Shown: positions 54,355 to 62,795 of the stretch, piece after piece
How the letters are laid out: each line of letters begins with the position of its first letter
Numbering within the stretch: the stretch's first letter is position 1
NCBI RefSeq assembly: GCF_020524345.1
Contig: NZ_JAIVLH010000003.1
Location: forward strand, 243,296 to 307,295
Source of the DNA: Metabacillus niabensis
GTDB lineage: Bacteria; Bacillota; Bacilli; Bacillales; Bacillaceae
Length of the DNA: 64,000 nt
Reading direction: 5' to 3'
Position numbers and translations under genes: made by a program
The notes under the pieces: model-generated
What the model was told of the DNA's origin: nothing
Seen by the model: only the letters and a program-made list of their open reading frames with translations
Databases searched by the model: none

Positions 54355-55700
54355 CGAGTAGGAGGGGGTGACTAACCCCCGACCTCTCAGTCAAGTAGCC
54401 AGTGGGATTTTCACCCAAAGGCTCTCACAGAACCGTACGTGAACCTGAACCTCTCGATTCATACGGCTCTTATCATTCAGCCATTAAGGAATCATTCCGA
54501 GAGCCCAATGTGAAAACATTTTGGGCTCTCTTTTCGCGAGTTCTTTAAGCCACTTTTCAGCACGTGTCCGGCGACCTCTGAACCTCTTATATTTACACAT
54601 TGCCCATTTGACTAGTCTTCGATTAATACAATCAATTGAGTACTTCACAGCTGAAGGGTTATACTTTGTGAAATAATTCAACCAACCTCTAACCGTTGGA
54701 TTTATCATTTCGGCTATAATTTCAATTTTACTCCCTGTAAAACTATGAATTCTCATTGCTTTTATTTTGTATCGAAAATCTTTTGCGGACTTTTTACTAA
54801 CTGATGGTAAGAAATTAAATTGGAGTCTTCCCAATCTATCTTTAATGAAAATTCTTCGAAAAGTGTACCCTAAAAAGTCAAACTCCGTAATTGGGTATTC
54901 TTTCATCCTATCCTTATCTTTACAATAGACAATCTTCGTTTTCTTTGGATGCAGTTCAAGTTTACAATCTTTCAAACGTTGATTCAGTTTGCCTAATATA
55001 TCAACTGCTTCTGATTCCGTCTTACAGTGAATTATGGCATCATCTGCATATCGTTCAAAAGGTGCAGATGGAACTGTTCGCTCCATCCACATGTCAAAGG
55101 CATAATGCATAAACAAGTTCGCAAGAACAGGACTAATTACACCACCTTGCGGTGTCCCACTACTTCGGCGTATCTTGTGACCTACCGAATTAATAAATGG
55201 TGCTTTTAGCCATCTTTCTATATACATTAGTATCCACGACTCTCTTGTGTGCTTTTGTACAGCTCGCATTAGAAGTTCGTGATCAATATTATCGAACAAT
55301 CCTTTAATATCGAATTCTATGACGTAATCATATTTCCAGCACCTTTTCCTTGCTTGTCCTATTGCATCCAAAGCCGATTTATTGGGTCTATAACCGTCGG
55401 AATCTACATGAAATATGGTTTCTACTTTAGGTTCAAAATACATCTTCACTACCATCTGTGCTACCCTGTCCCCGACCGTAGGAATACCTAATCCTCGTTT
55501 CCCCCCAGTTTTCTTAGGTATTTCAACCAGCCTTACTGGAGGTGGGAAGTAGCTTCCTGAACTCATTCTGTTCCATATTTTGTAGAGGTTTCCTTTTAAG
55601 TTTGTTTCAAATTCTTTTATGTCCTGACCATCATTTCCCGCACTTCCTCTATTCTCTTTAACTCTTTTAAAAGCGGACATCACAATATCGACTGTCATTT
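54355..55700 (-). mobile_element. Group II intron, 5'-truncated
   Basis: The 3' part is typical: a reverse transcriptase gene, then domain V (54429-54469: GAGCCGTATG ... CGTACGGTTCT) and a domain VI-like hairpin with GGGGGTTAGTCACCCCC near the end. Upstream of the reverse transcriptase the 500-600 nt of ribozyme domains I-IV are missing: a DUF3173 remnant borders directly on it. The element should be unable to splice. Confidence 0.75.
54429..54469 (-). ncRNA. Group II intron domain V
   Basis: Thirty-odd nt hairpin with the stem GAGCCGUAUG/CGUACGGUUCU, the catalytic domain V of bacterial group II introns, placed 15 nt behind the stop of the reverse transcriptase gene. Confidence 0.8.
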
Positions 55701-55755
55701 TTGGTACACGCCCTAAGCGTTTTTTATTATAAAATGGATACCCTTTTTGTACCAT
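54484..55755 (-). CDS. ltrA: Group II intron reverse transcriptase/maturase with foreign N-terminus
   Basis: 423 residues. The RT blocks are complete: RLVEIPKKTGGKRGLGIPTVGDR, FDIKGLFDNIDHELL, SSGTPQGGVISPVLANLF and FERYADDAIIHC (catalytic YADD near residue 237), then the maturase X domain (GWLNYFTKYN); there is no endonuclease zinc finger. The first 20 residues, MVQKGYPFYNKKRLGRVPK, do not belong: they are the end of a DUF3173 protein of Tn916-like elements. The usual start of these proteins (a segment like KPFxIPKxxVxxAY) is replaced, the junction lying around VPKMTVDIVMSAF. The frame is open, but expression would depend on the remnant's signals. Confidence 0.8.
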   Translation of the reverse strand: MVQKGYPFYNKKRLGRVPKMTVDIVMSAFKRVKENRGSAGNDGQDIKEFETNLKGNLYKIWNRMSSGSYFPPPVRLVEIPKKTGGKRGLGIPTVGDRVAQMVVKMYFEPKVETIFHVDSDGYRPNKSALDAIGQARKRCWKYDYVIEFDIKGLFDNIDHELLMRAVQKHTRESWILMYIERWLKAPFINSVGHKIRRSSGTPQGGVISPVLANLFMHYAFDMWMERTVPSAPFERYADDAIIHCKTESEAVDILGKLNQRLKDCKLELHPKKTKIVYCKDKDRMKEYPITEFDFLGYTFRRIFIKDRLGRLQFNFLPSVSKKSAKDFRYKIKAMRIHSFTGSKIEIIAEMINPTVRGWLNYFTKYNPSAVKYSIDCINRRLVKWAMCKYKRFRGRRTRAEKWLKELAKREPKMFSHWALGMIP

Positions 55756-55842
55756 ATTTGTTTAGCTTGTCTAATAATTCGTATCTAAGTATATTGGATA
55801 CCCAAGTTGAATTAAATCATCTTTTGTAATCAGTTCCTTCAT
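55690..55842 (-). pseudogene. DUF3173 (Tn916-type element) gene remnant
   Basis: AAAGGGAGGTATGTATTTA precedes ATG; the frame reads MKELITKDDLIQLGYP and soon stops. In a shifted frame IIRQAKQ follows, and back in the first frame MVQKGYPFYNKKRLGRVPK. Together they make a DUF3173 protein, normally found beside the integrase of Tn916-like conjugative elements, now with two frameshifts and fused to the intron-encoded reverse transcriptase. Confidence 0.7.
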
Positions 55843-56249
55843 TAAATACATACCTCCCTTTCACTAACAGAGGATTACATACTAGAAACAACGATAATTT
55901 AATACTATTAAAAAATCAGATGGCTGTCGGTACAGCTCCACGGAAATTTCACCCCTGCAAGTATTCCTTCCAGCTCTACTCATAGCTTGCGACGCTTTGA
56001 ACGCTCGAACCATGACGATAGAGGAGTATCATTATCCTATCTGATGAATTATCGCTAACAACCTACCATGATTGTATTAGACTCATAGATAATCGCTCGT
56101 TTCTATCGAAAGTCATGGCGTATGAATCAGGTAGCTCATCATCAGCAGAACGTACCTGATTTTTTGTTTATACTGCGCGGCGTTATCTTCCGCGCTTTCT
56201 TTGTCAAAGAACAATATATATATATGAAAGGGAAAACTTAACCATGTAA
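55843..56249. other. Non-coding part of the decayed conjugative element
   Basis: No frame is recognised. A short GC-rich hairpin GCGCGG/CCGCGC at 56175-56195 is followed by TTTCTTTG and may be an old terminator on the plus strand. In intact Tn916-like elements excisionase and integrase genes would be expected near here; neither is found. Confidence 0.4.
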
Positions 56250-56495
56250 TCAAATCTTGAAAGCTATAATGCCTTGCATAAGCTTCGAACGTAAACGATC
56301 ATGTGTGTCTACATCGATGCCCCAATACGTATTACCACGCTAATCATAAAGTTTACGCATAGACAAACTTTCCATATAGCTTCCATAATGCAAAATAATG
56401 TATTTCATCGCTTCTGGATCACCCTTATTTGCAGCCAAAATAATTGGATACGGTAATAAACCACGTTCGTTGTCTTTTGTGTTAGCATCAATCAT
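56250..56495 (-). pseudogene. Tn916-type helix-turn-helix gene (Orf8-like) with internal stop
   Basis: The frame reads GLLPYPIILAANKGDPEAMKYI, HYGSYMESLSMRKLYD, a TAG stop (56340-56342), then RGNTYWGIDVDTHDRLRSKL and MQGIIAFKI. This is the small HTH_16-type protein that follows the sigma-like gene in Tn916-like elements, broken by one nonsense codon. It overlaps the end of the sigma-like gene by 8 bp. Confidence 0.75.
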
Positions 56496-56925
56496 CCCAG
56501 TCATCTGCATGTTCCTCCAAAAATCGCTTTAACCTTTTAAGAGAGCTTGTCCGTCTATACTGAACTGTACTATGAGGTATCTTTAGTAGTTCAGCAATTT
56601 CTACATCTGATTTATCAAAAAAGCAGTATAGTAGGACTGTCTTACGCTTTTCTGTTGGTAAAGTACGCATCGCTTCAGCAAGTAACCTTGGAGTGATTCT
56701 CTTACCAGCCACTTGTAGACTTTCTCCTTCTTCCCCCTCATATTGCTTATCTAAGGTATAAAGTTGATTTTCTTCTAGTGGTGTAAGATCAGAAAATGTC
56801 ATCTCCTTTGCCTGCCTTTTTTGCCTTTCATTATAAATATTGATAGCTTCATTTTTCAACACACGTTTACAAAAAACATTAAAGGCACAGCGAATTTGCC
56901 ATTGGATACGATTTGGTTCTATCAT
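56488..56925 (-). CDS. Conjugative-element sigma-70-like factor (Tn916 Orf7 type)
   Basis: 145 residues. The C-terminal region 4 HTH is clear (RTLPTEKRKTVLLYCFFDKSDVEIAELLKIPHSTVQYRRTS in two stretches, then LKRLKRFLEEHADDWDD), and the N-terminus fits the Orf7 family (IQWQIRCAFNVFCKRVLKNEA). Start at the ATG behind GGGAGAGG; a longer frame would overlap it. It appears intact, but the element around it is decayed. Confidence 0.8.
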   Translation of the reverse strand: MIEPNRIQWQIRCAFNVFCKRVLKNEAINIYNERQKRQAKEMTFSDLTPLEENQLYTLDKQYEGEEGESLQVAGKRITPRLLAEAMRTLPTEKRKTVLLYCFFDKSDVEIAELLKIPHSTVQYRRTSSLKRLKRFLEEHADDWDD

Positions 56926-57093
56926 GCATTTCCTCTCCCTTCGCAACTGCAAAGGTGGGTGATGATTTCCCCTTTCGTAACCTTCAACAATCTTTTTTCA
57001 AAAATGCCAAAGTTTTCATAAAAAAGGAAGCCCAACTGCAGAAAAGACACAGCTAGGCAAAATAATTACAATATTACACTTTAATTAACTAAT

Positions 57094-57691
57094 TTATTTT
57101 GTAAAAACCTTTATTCTTAATTCATCTGGAATAAAATCTTTTTCATTTGGACGAGATTCTATTCCTCCAAAAGGCATTTGTGCTTTTAGAATCCAATTTG
57201 TTAGTATATTCCATTCTTCTTTAACTTTACTATCCATTATTGGATTATAAAGATGCTCCTATATTTTCATTAGTAAGACTGCACCATACAGCAAATTGTG
57301 CAATACCAGTTGATTGCTCTGCCCACCCAGAAAAATTTTCTGCATAAACAGGATACGAGTTTTCGAAACTTTTAATAACATCTTCATCTTTGAAAAAAAG
57401 TATTGTTCCTAGCCCTTTTCGAAAAGAATCAAGTTTTGAAATAGTACCAGAAAAGTTTTCCGGTGGAACAATTGAACGTAGAGTATCCTCAACAATATCC
57501 CTCAATTGTAAATGATGATGATTATACAAAATAATTGCTCTCGATGTTTGAGAATTAAATGCTGATGGACTATGCTTCATTGCAAACTTTACTAGTTGAT
57601 TAATCTCCTTTTTGGATAATGCTACGTTATTGTTTAGTGAATAAATGGAACGTCTTCTTTTCATAACCTCATTAAATAATAAATTACTCAT
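57094..57691 (-). pseudogene. Nitroreductase-family protein, frameshifted
   Basis: The open frame of 148 residues (EVMKRRRSIYSLNNNVALSK, FAMKHSPSAFNSQTSR, QFAVWCSLTNENIGASL) is a nitroreductase that stops at the strongly conserved GASLQHYNP position. The next bases continue in another frame as YNPIMDSKVKEEWNI, MPFGGIESRPNEKDF and LRIKVFTK, stop. A loss of about seven bases explains the break. The FMN-binding N-terminal part is intact, but the C-terminal piece needed for FMN/dimer contact is cut off. Confidence 0.8.
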
Positions 57692-57694
57692 CGT

Positions 57695-58867
57695 TTATCC
57701 CTCAACTTTCAATAATGATTTATTTTCCTTATTAGATTCATTTTCCATTTTTAAAATTATGATTACCATAATGCATATTATCGCTAACACTATAACTAAA
57801 GCTGGTGTATAACTGTTAAATACATCCAAAGTATATCCGAACAGCAATGGACCAAGGGCACCCAAAATGAAACCTCCAAACTGCATATGAGCTGACCATG
57901 AAGTAGCTTCTTCCGTTGTATCTGCCTCTTCAATTGGAATAACCAATGCTAGAGGAAATAGTCCTCCTGCTCCAATACCTAAGAATATAGTGGCAATCCA
58001 CGGAGAATAATATCCTAACAATAGTAAAATACCAATTAATTCGGAAATGCTACAGATTAATAGCCACATTTTTCTGGTCCCTGTTTTTACAACAATCAAA
58101 GGTATAAAAAAGCTAACAGGTATTTGAATAGCGGTAAACAAAGTAAGAATAAAACCTGATTGAGTTTGATTCATTCCCATGGATTGAACAAAGGGAGCTA
58201 ACCAGGCTGTTATAGAATAAAATATTGCAGCCATGCACCCAAAAAACATCATAAATAAATAAACACGCTTGTTTGTAATCCGCAATGAAACTTCTTTCAC
58301 TTTTGTATCCTTTGTTTTTTCTGTAATTAAAACTGGGAATAGTAATAATGCTCCGATTAAGGCTAGAATACTCCAGGTACTGAGTGCTATTTGCCAAGAT
58401 TCGTTAAACCGATTGAGTAATGGTATTGTAAAACTCGCTGCAATAGATGCTCCGATTACCATAGCAACAGAATAAACGCTCGTAACACTTAAATTTTTTG
58501 GGAAGTGCTTTTTTATAAATCCTGAGGTAAGTGGACCAGCTATGCCTATTCCAACGCCAGAAATTAAGGCTGTAAGAATTAATTGCCAACTCTCTGAAAC
58601 GAAACCTCGATATAGAGTTGCAATAAAAATTAATACCATCGCTATAAGTAATGACTTTTCAATCCCTAAACGATTGTTCAATTGAATTGAAGATAGTGCA
58701 AATAGTCCCATACAAAAAACGGGTAGCGAAGTAAGTAAACTTGCCCTCACCCCATTAATCCCTAAATCTATTTGTATTAAATCAAGTACAGGACCTAATG
58801 ATGTAATTGACGGTCTTAGATTTAGTGAAAGAACAAAAATGACTAATATAAGATAGATAACTCGCAT
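57695..58867 (-). CDS. MFS transporter of the CynX/NimT type
   Basis: 390 residues, 12 helices. The N-terminal block LSLNLRPSITSLGPVLDLIQIDLG is the signature of the CynX/NimT family (cyanate, 2-nitroimidazole exporters). It lies 3 bp upstream of the nitroreductase remnant in one operon, and both are divergent from a LysR gene. Pairing an exporter of nitro-heterocycles with a nitroreductase makes sense as detoxification; substrate inferred. Confidence 0.8.
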   Translation of the reverse strand: MRVIYLILVIFVLSLNLRPSITSLGPVLDLIQIDLGINGVRASLLTSLPVFCMGLFALSSIQLNNRLGIEKSLLIAMVLIFIATLYRGFVSESWQLILTALISGVGIGIAGPLTSGFIKKHFPKNLSVTSVYSVAMVIGASIAASFTIPLLNRFNESWQIALSTWSILALIGALLLFPVLITEKTKDTKVKEVSLRITNKRVYLFMMFFGCMAAIFYSITAWLAPFVQSMGMNQTQSGFILTLFTAIQIPVSFFIPLIVVKTGTRKMWLLICSISELIGILLLLGYYSPWIATIFLGIGAGGLFPLALVIPIEEADTTEEATSWSAHMQFGGFILGALGPLLFGYTLDVFNSYTPALVIVLAIICIMVIIILKMENESNKENKSLLKVEG

Positions 58868-58983
58868 GTTGCTCGCTCCTTTCTATAAAACTAATATTAA
58901 TGTATAATAAGATTAACGATAGAACAATACTATTTTTTCTGTTAAAACCATAGTTTTAAACTATACAAAAAGGAGAATACTTA

Positions 58984-59871
58984 GTGGAACTTAGACAATT
59001 AAACTATTTTTTAGTGTTATGTAAGGAGCTTCATTTTTCCGAAGCTGCTTTTAAACTCGGAATTTCTCAACCTACATTAAGCCAACAGATTCGAGTGCTA
59101 GAAGATGAAATCGGTGTGCCTTTATTTGATAGAATTGGAAAAAAGACAGTTAAAACTGAAGCTGGAAATATTTTAGAGCGTTACGCTTTAGATGTTTTCA
59201 GGCTACTTGACAGTGCTGAAGAAGCCATTTTTGATTTAACAAATTTGCATGCTGGAAATATACGCTTAGCTGTTTTACCATCCGATTTAGATTATCGTTT
59301 AACTCCTTTGTTAGTTGATTTTCATAAAGATTTTCCAAATACGAAAGTACAGGTAATCCCATCTATTGATATTTTAAATATGGTACTGAATAATGAAGTT
59401 GATATTGGTGTGGGATTAACAATGAATCCCGATAATCGTTTACACCAAATTCCATTCTATACAGAGACTTATAGTCTTTATGTCCATGAAAAACACAAGT
59501 TAGCTAATAGAACCATTATTTCATCTAATGATCTAATTAATATTCCTTTAGTTATGTACCCTAAGGGATTTTATGGACGTGAATTAATTGATGCATGGTG
59601 TGAAGAACAAGGCTTATCCATTACGACAATTATGGAAACTGGGTCAGCTACTTCTTTGTTTCAACTTGTAAAAGATGGTATAGGTGCAACAATTCAACCA
59701 AGTCAACTAATCGATAACTTTCAATCATTAGGAATTCGATCTATTAAAATTGAAAAGTCACCTACTAGGAATTTAGAAATTTTCTACAGAAATAATAAGT
59801 ATTTGAGTATAGCTACTAAAACATTCATGGATAGACTTGAAAAATTCTTTACTCACAATACAAATCTCTAA
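58984..59871 (+). CDS. LysR-family transcriptional regulator
   Basis: 295 residues. N-terminal winged HTH (MELRQLNYFLVLCKELHFSEAA, LGISQPTLSQQIRVLEDEIG) and a periplasmic-binding-like effector domain. GTG start behind AAAGGAG. It is divergent from the exporter operon across 116 bp, the usual arrangement for a LysR activator and its target. The domain end is complete. Confidence 0.88.
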   Translation: MELRQLNYFLVLCKELHFSEAAFKLGISQPTLSQQIRVLEDEIGVPLFDRIGKKTVKTEAGNILERYALDVFRLLDSAEEAIFDLTNLHAGNIRLAVLPSDLDYRLTPLLVDFHKDFPNTKVQVIPSIDILNMVLNNEVDIGVGLTMNPDNRLHQIPFYTETYSLYVHEKHKLANRTIISSNDLINIPLVMYPKGFYGRELIDAWCEEQGLSITTIMETGSATSLFQLVKDGIGATIQPSQLIDNFQSLGIRSIKIEKSPTRNLEIFYRNNKYLSIATKTFMDRLEKFFTHNTNL

Positions 59872-59902
59872 TGGTCTCAATCAAATTATATTCCATAGGA
59901 AA

Positions 59903-59937
59903 AAGCGGTTTTGTATTTTTTCAAAACCGCCATTTTG
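59903..59937 (+). terminator. Terminator of the LysR gene
   Basis: GCGGTTTTG and CAAAACCGC form a 9 bp stem; CATTTTGC follows. Moderate T run. Confidence 0.55.
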
Positions 59938-60189
59938 CTCGACGGGAATCCCACCCGTTATATGATACGACCTAAGCTCGGCAGCACCGCGCTTAGATCG
60001 TTGAAGATCATTGCAAAGCCTTATTGAACAAAAGCATCCTTTTGTTCAATAAGTAGAGACTTAAAAATACTGTATATTTTATAGCTCATTTCCACTCTTC
60101 TTCTAAAAGCGTAATAATATTCATCCCACCATTCATTTTCCTTGGCCACATTGTTTTTTATAAGTATTTTGGAGAGCATACTTATGAGA
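59938..60189. other. Gene-free stretch with a perfect inverted repeat
   Basis: Apart from the 14-base inverted repeat at 60021-60052 nothing can be named. The bases around 59940-60000 are GC-richer than their surroundings and contain small inverted pairs such as CTAAGC/GCTTAG. Confidence 0.4.
60021..60052. repeat. Perfect 14-base inverted repeat with 4 nt loop
   Basis: TTATTGAACAAAAG, CATC, CTTTTGTTCAATAA. It is too AT-rich at the base and has no T tract behind it for a standard terminator. It may be an insertion end, a recombination site remnant or a regulatory hairpin. Confidence 0.6.
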
Positions 60190-60415
60190 TTGGATGGGTT
60201 TTAATCCAAAATATTAAATTAAATGGTATGCTTCAGAAGCAGCACGAGCTATATTGGAATATGGTTTTAAAGAAATGAATTTGCATAGGATTATAGCAAC
60301 GTGTCAACCTGAGAATACTCCATCATTTCGAGTTATGGAGAAGATTGAAATGAGAAGAGAAGGCTTTTTAAAAAAATGTATTCCAAATGATTTTTTCGCT
60401 TATCTTTCATCATAA
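60190..60415 (+). pseudogene. GNAT acetyltransferase fragment (RimJ/RimL type)
   Basis: The C-terminal half of a GNAT enzyme is readable: YASEAARAILEYGFKEMN, LHRIIATCQPENTPSFRVME, then MRREGFLKKCIPND. The piece before it (EIGWVLIQ) is in another frame, and the N-terminal half is missing. The acetyl-CoA loop region around GYASEA is at the break. Clearly a remnant. Confidence 0.75.
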
Positions 60416-60654
60416 GAACCTGTATCAATACCTACAGAGCAGAAAGGGTGAAGGCAAACCTGAAAAGAATGCGCTATATCGATTCTTGAACCACCCGAAA
60501 TGGAACTGGCGTTAAATTTAGAGTTCCAGACCAGTACTTGCTATTGCTCGATTTGTTCAGAATAACTAACTGCGAAAGTTTATTTAATAAATTAACCATT
60601 TGACTTAGAGTGCACTCTAATTTATACAATTACTTATGATGAAGCAATAAGGAG

Positions 60655-61050
60655 GTGGACTCTATTTTAAACATACAGCAGGTTGCAAACGAAACCGGGT
60701 TAAGCTTACATACGCTTCGATATTATGAACGCATTGGTTTGCTCGATCCCATTGCACGCAATGAATCAGGTCATCGCAGATATAGAATGGAAAATCTTGA
60801 ATGGATCATTCTTCTAATTCGTCTGCGTTCCACGGATATGCCCATAGCCAAGATGAAAGAATTTGCCGACTTGGTTCGCCAAGGCGATTCAACGATTGCC
60901 AAACGGGTGGATTTACTGGAAGACCATCAACGTAAATTAAACAAGCAGATGGAAGAAATTCAAGCAACTTTGTTGGCTCTGGATGAAAAATTGAATTATT
61001 ACCGATCCTGGGAATTAGAACAACAAGAACAGAAGACAAATAACAAATAA
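60655..61050 (+). CDS. MerR-family transcriptional regulator
   Basis: About 129-132 residues. HTH NIQQVANETGLSLHTLRYYERIGLL is classical; the C-terminus is a coiled-coil dimer helix without the cysteines of metal sensors. The start is open to doubt: the GTG at 60655 overlaps the ribosome site GGAGG, whereas ATT at 60664 (giving MLNIQQVA) lies 7 nt behind AAGGAGGT. It is followed after 25 bp by an aldo/keto reductase gene that it presumably regulates. Confidence 0.85.
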   Translation: MDSILNIQQVANETGLSLHTLRYYERIGLLDPIARNESGHRRYRMENLEWIILLIRLRSTDMPIAKMKEFADLVRQGDSTIAKRVDLLEDHQRKLNKQMEEIQATLLALDEKLNYYRSWELEQQEQKTNNK

Positions 61051-61075
61051 AATCAAAAATAGGAGTGTATAAATC

Positions 61076-62038
61076 ATGAAAAAAGTGCCATTAGGCAAAT
61101 CAAACGTTTTGATAAGCGCCATGTGTTTAGGGTGTATGAACTTCGGAACAAGAACCGACGAAGATACAGCTTTTAAATTACTGGATTATTATTATGATAA
61201 AGGTGGGCGGTTTTTAGATACAGCCAACAATTATGCATTTTGGGAGGAAAACGGATATGGCGGAGAAAGTGAAGCCCTGATCGGAAGATGGCTGAAGTCT
61301 AGAAACGTGCGCGATCAAATATTTTTGGCGACCAAAGTCGGAGCTAACCCCACAGATCTTGAATTGGGTTTTGACAGCGCGGAGGGCTTGACTGCCAAAG
61401 CGATCCATAAAGCGGTCGAAGAAAGTCTTCAACGTTTGGGAACGGATTATATCGATTTGTATTATGCGCATATTGATCATCGACCGTCTCCCCTGGAAGA
61501 AACACTCAAAGCATTAAACAAGCTAGTCAAAGAAGGCAAAGTCAGACATATCGGCTGCAGCAATATTCATACATGGAGAATTGAGCAAGCCAAAAATATA
61601 AGCCGGAATCATCAGTGGGAAGAGTATATTTGTGTCCAGCAGCGTTTTTCTTATCTTCGTCCCAAACCGGGTGCCGATTTTGGCATACAAGTTTCGGCCA
61701 ACGAAGAGCTTCTTGACTACTGCCAATCTCGTAAAGACTTCACTTTGTTGGCTTATTCTCCGCTTCTTCACGGGACCTACAATACAAAAAACCAGAAGCT
61801 TCCAGATCATTATGAAGGACCGGATTCAATGAAAAGAATCGATGTTCTGGCACAGGTTGCCGAAGATAAGGGAGCAACCATGAATCAAATCGTATTGGCC
61901 TGGATGGTCCAAATGAACCCCCGAGTGATTCCGTTAATTGCAGGAAGCTCCATTGATCAGCTTGAAGAAAATATAAAAGCATTAGACATCCATTTAAGCC
62001 CGCAAGAAATGAAGTTGTTAACTGAAGCTACTGGATAG
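61076..62038 (+). CDS. Aldo/keto reductase
   Basis: 320 residues, TIM-barrel NADPH enzyme. The catalytic tetrad is visible: Asp and Tyr in DTANNYAF, Lys in LATKVGA and His in YYAHIDHR. The cofactor end block is IAGSSIDQLEENIKAL. TAGGAGTGTATAAATC precedes the ATG. Together with the MerR gene it forms a two-gene unit; base composition is clearly higher in G and C than its surroundings, suggesting later arrival. Substrate unknown, probably an aldehyde or sugar. Confidence 0.9.
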   Translation: MKKVPLGKSNVLISAMCLGCMNFGTRTDEDTAFKLLDYYYDKGGRFLDTANNYAFWEENGYGGESEALIGRWLKSRNVRDQIFLATKVGANPTDLELGFDSAEGLTAKAIHKAVEESLQRLGTDYIDLYYAHIDHRPSPLEETLKALNKLVKEGKVRHIGCSNIHTWRIEQAKNISRNHQWEEYICVQQRFSYLRPKPGADFGIQVSANEELLDYCQSRKDFTLLAYSPLLHGTYNTKNQKLPDHYEGPDSMKRIDVLAQVAEDKGATMNQIVLAWMVQMNPRVIPLIAGSSIDQLEENIKALDIHLSPQEMKLLTEATG

Positions 62039-62040
62039 AG

Positions 62041-62374
62041 CTCATTACGATGTCCGGCATGCCATTCCGGTGAAAGGGTGAGGGCTAGGTAAAAAAGGTG
62101 TATTGACGAACCGTTTCGACTTTTCATGGGATATCCGCCTCAAAGCCTGAATCATGAATGCTGTAACGTTCAAAAGGGGACGGTATATCAAAGGTGAGCA
62201 GAACACAATATGCGACATATTTTCAGGCGGCAAATAGGCTCGTTGAAGAATTTCTCAGAGGTTTGAATTTTGAACGAACTCTGGTGTCCTTAGCAGCCGT
62301 ATTTAGCGATGTTTCATGGCAAAATGATTGGCTAAGGACACACATATTCGTTAGATTCTCAAACTGGCCTGAAT
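62041..62374. other. Stretch between the reductase gene and the acetyltransferase remnant
   Basis: Contains an open frame from 62194 (SRTQYATYFQAANRLVEEFL and on) without a ribosome site or known relatives. I do not call it a gene. No other element seen. Confidence 0.35.
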
Positions 62375-62738
62375 TCGCATCTATGGCTACAACATATTTG
62401 TAGGGGAGAATTTTTTTTGCAAATTTTGATTGTGTCATACTGGATGTTTGTGAAGTAAGATTTGGAGATGATTGTATGCTTGCACCTGCTGTACATATCT
62501 ATACAGCAACTCATCCACTTGATCCTACAGAACGCAATTCAGGAAGAGAATATGCAAAACCAATTACATTTGGTAACAAAACAATGTATGGATTGGTGGT
62601 AGTGCAGTAATAAACCCAGGAGTAACGATATGAGACAATGTTGTAATCGCGTCAGGTGCAGTAGTAACTAAAGATGTACCAGACAACGTTGTAGTTGGAG
62701 GGAATCCTGCAAAAATACTTAAACAAATTGAAGTGTAA
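62375..62738 (+). pseudogene. Maltose O-acetyltransferase, N-terminally truncated and frameshifted
   Basis: The left-handed beta-helix acetyltransferase is readable in pieces: [12 protein letters not shown], a frameshift at a run of eight [39 protein letters not shown], then [12 protein letters not shown], a stop, and [20 protein letters not shown] to the end ILKQIEV. The catalytic histidine region (TATHPLD) is there, but the N-terminal domain is missing and at least two frame breaks occur. Confidence 0.85.
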
Positions 62739-62795
62739 AATTGCACAATGATTTTTATGTCGAAAGAATTAATTATGAGTAAGGTGGCAATGATT

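Noticed and set aside
54355..55755. Intact, mobile group II intron
   Set aside because: The ribozyme domains upstream of the reverse transcriptase are missing and a DUF3173 remnant takes their place.
62194..62403. Frame of 69 residues before the maltose acetyltransferase remnant
   Set aside because: No ribosome site or relatives; its end overlaps the remnant in another frame.
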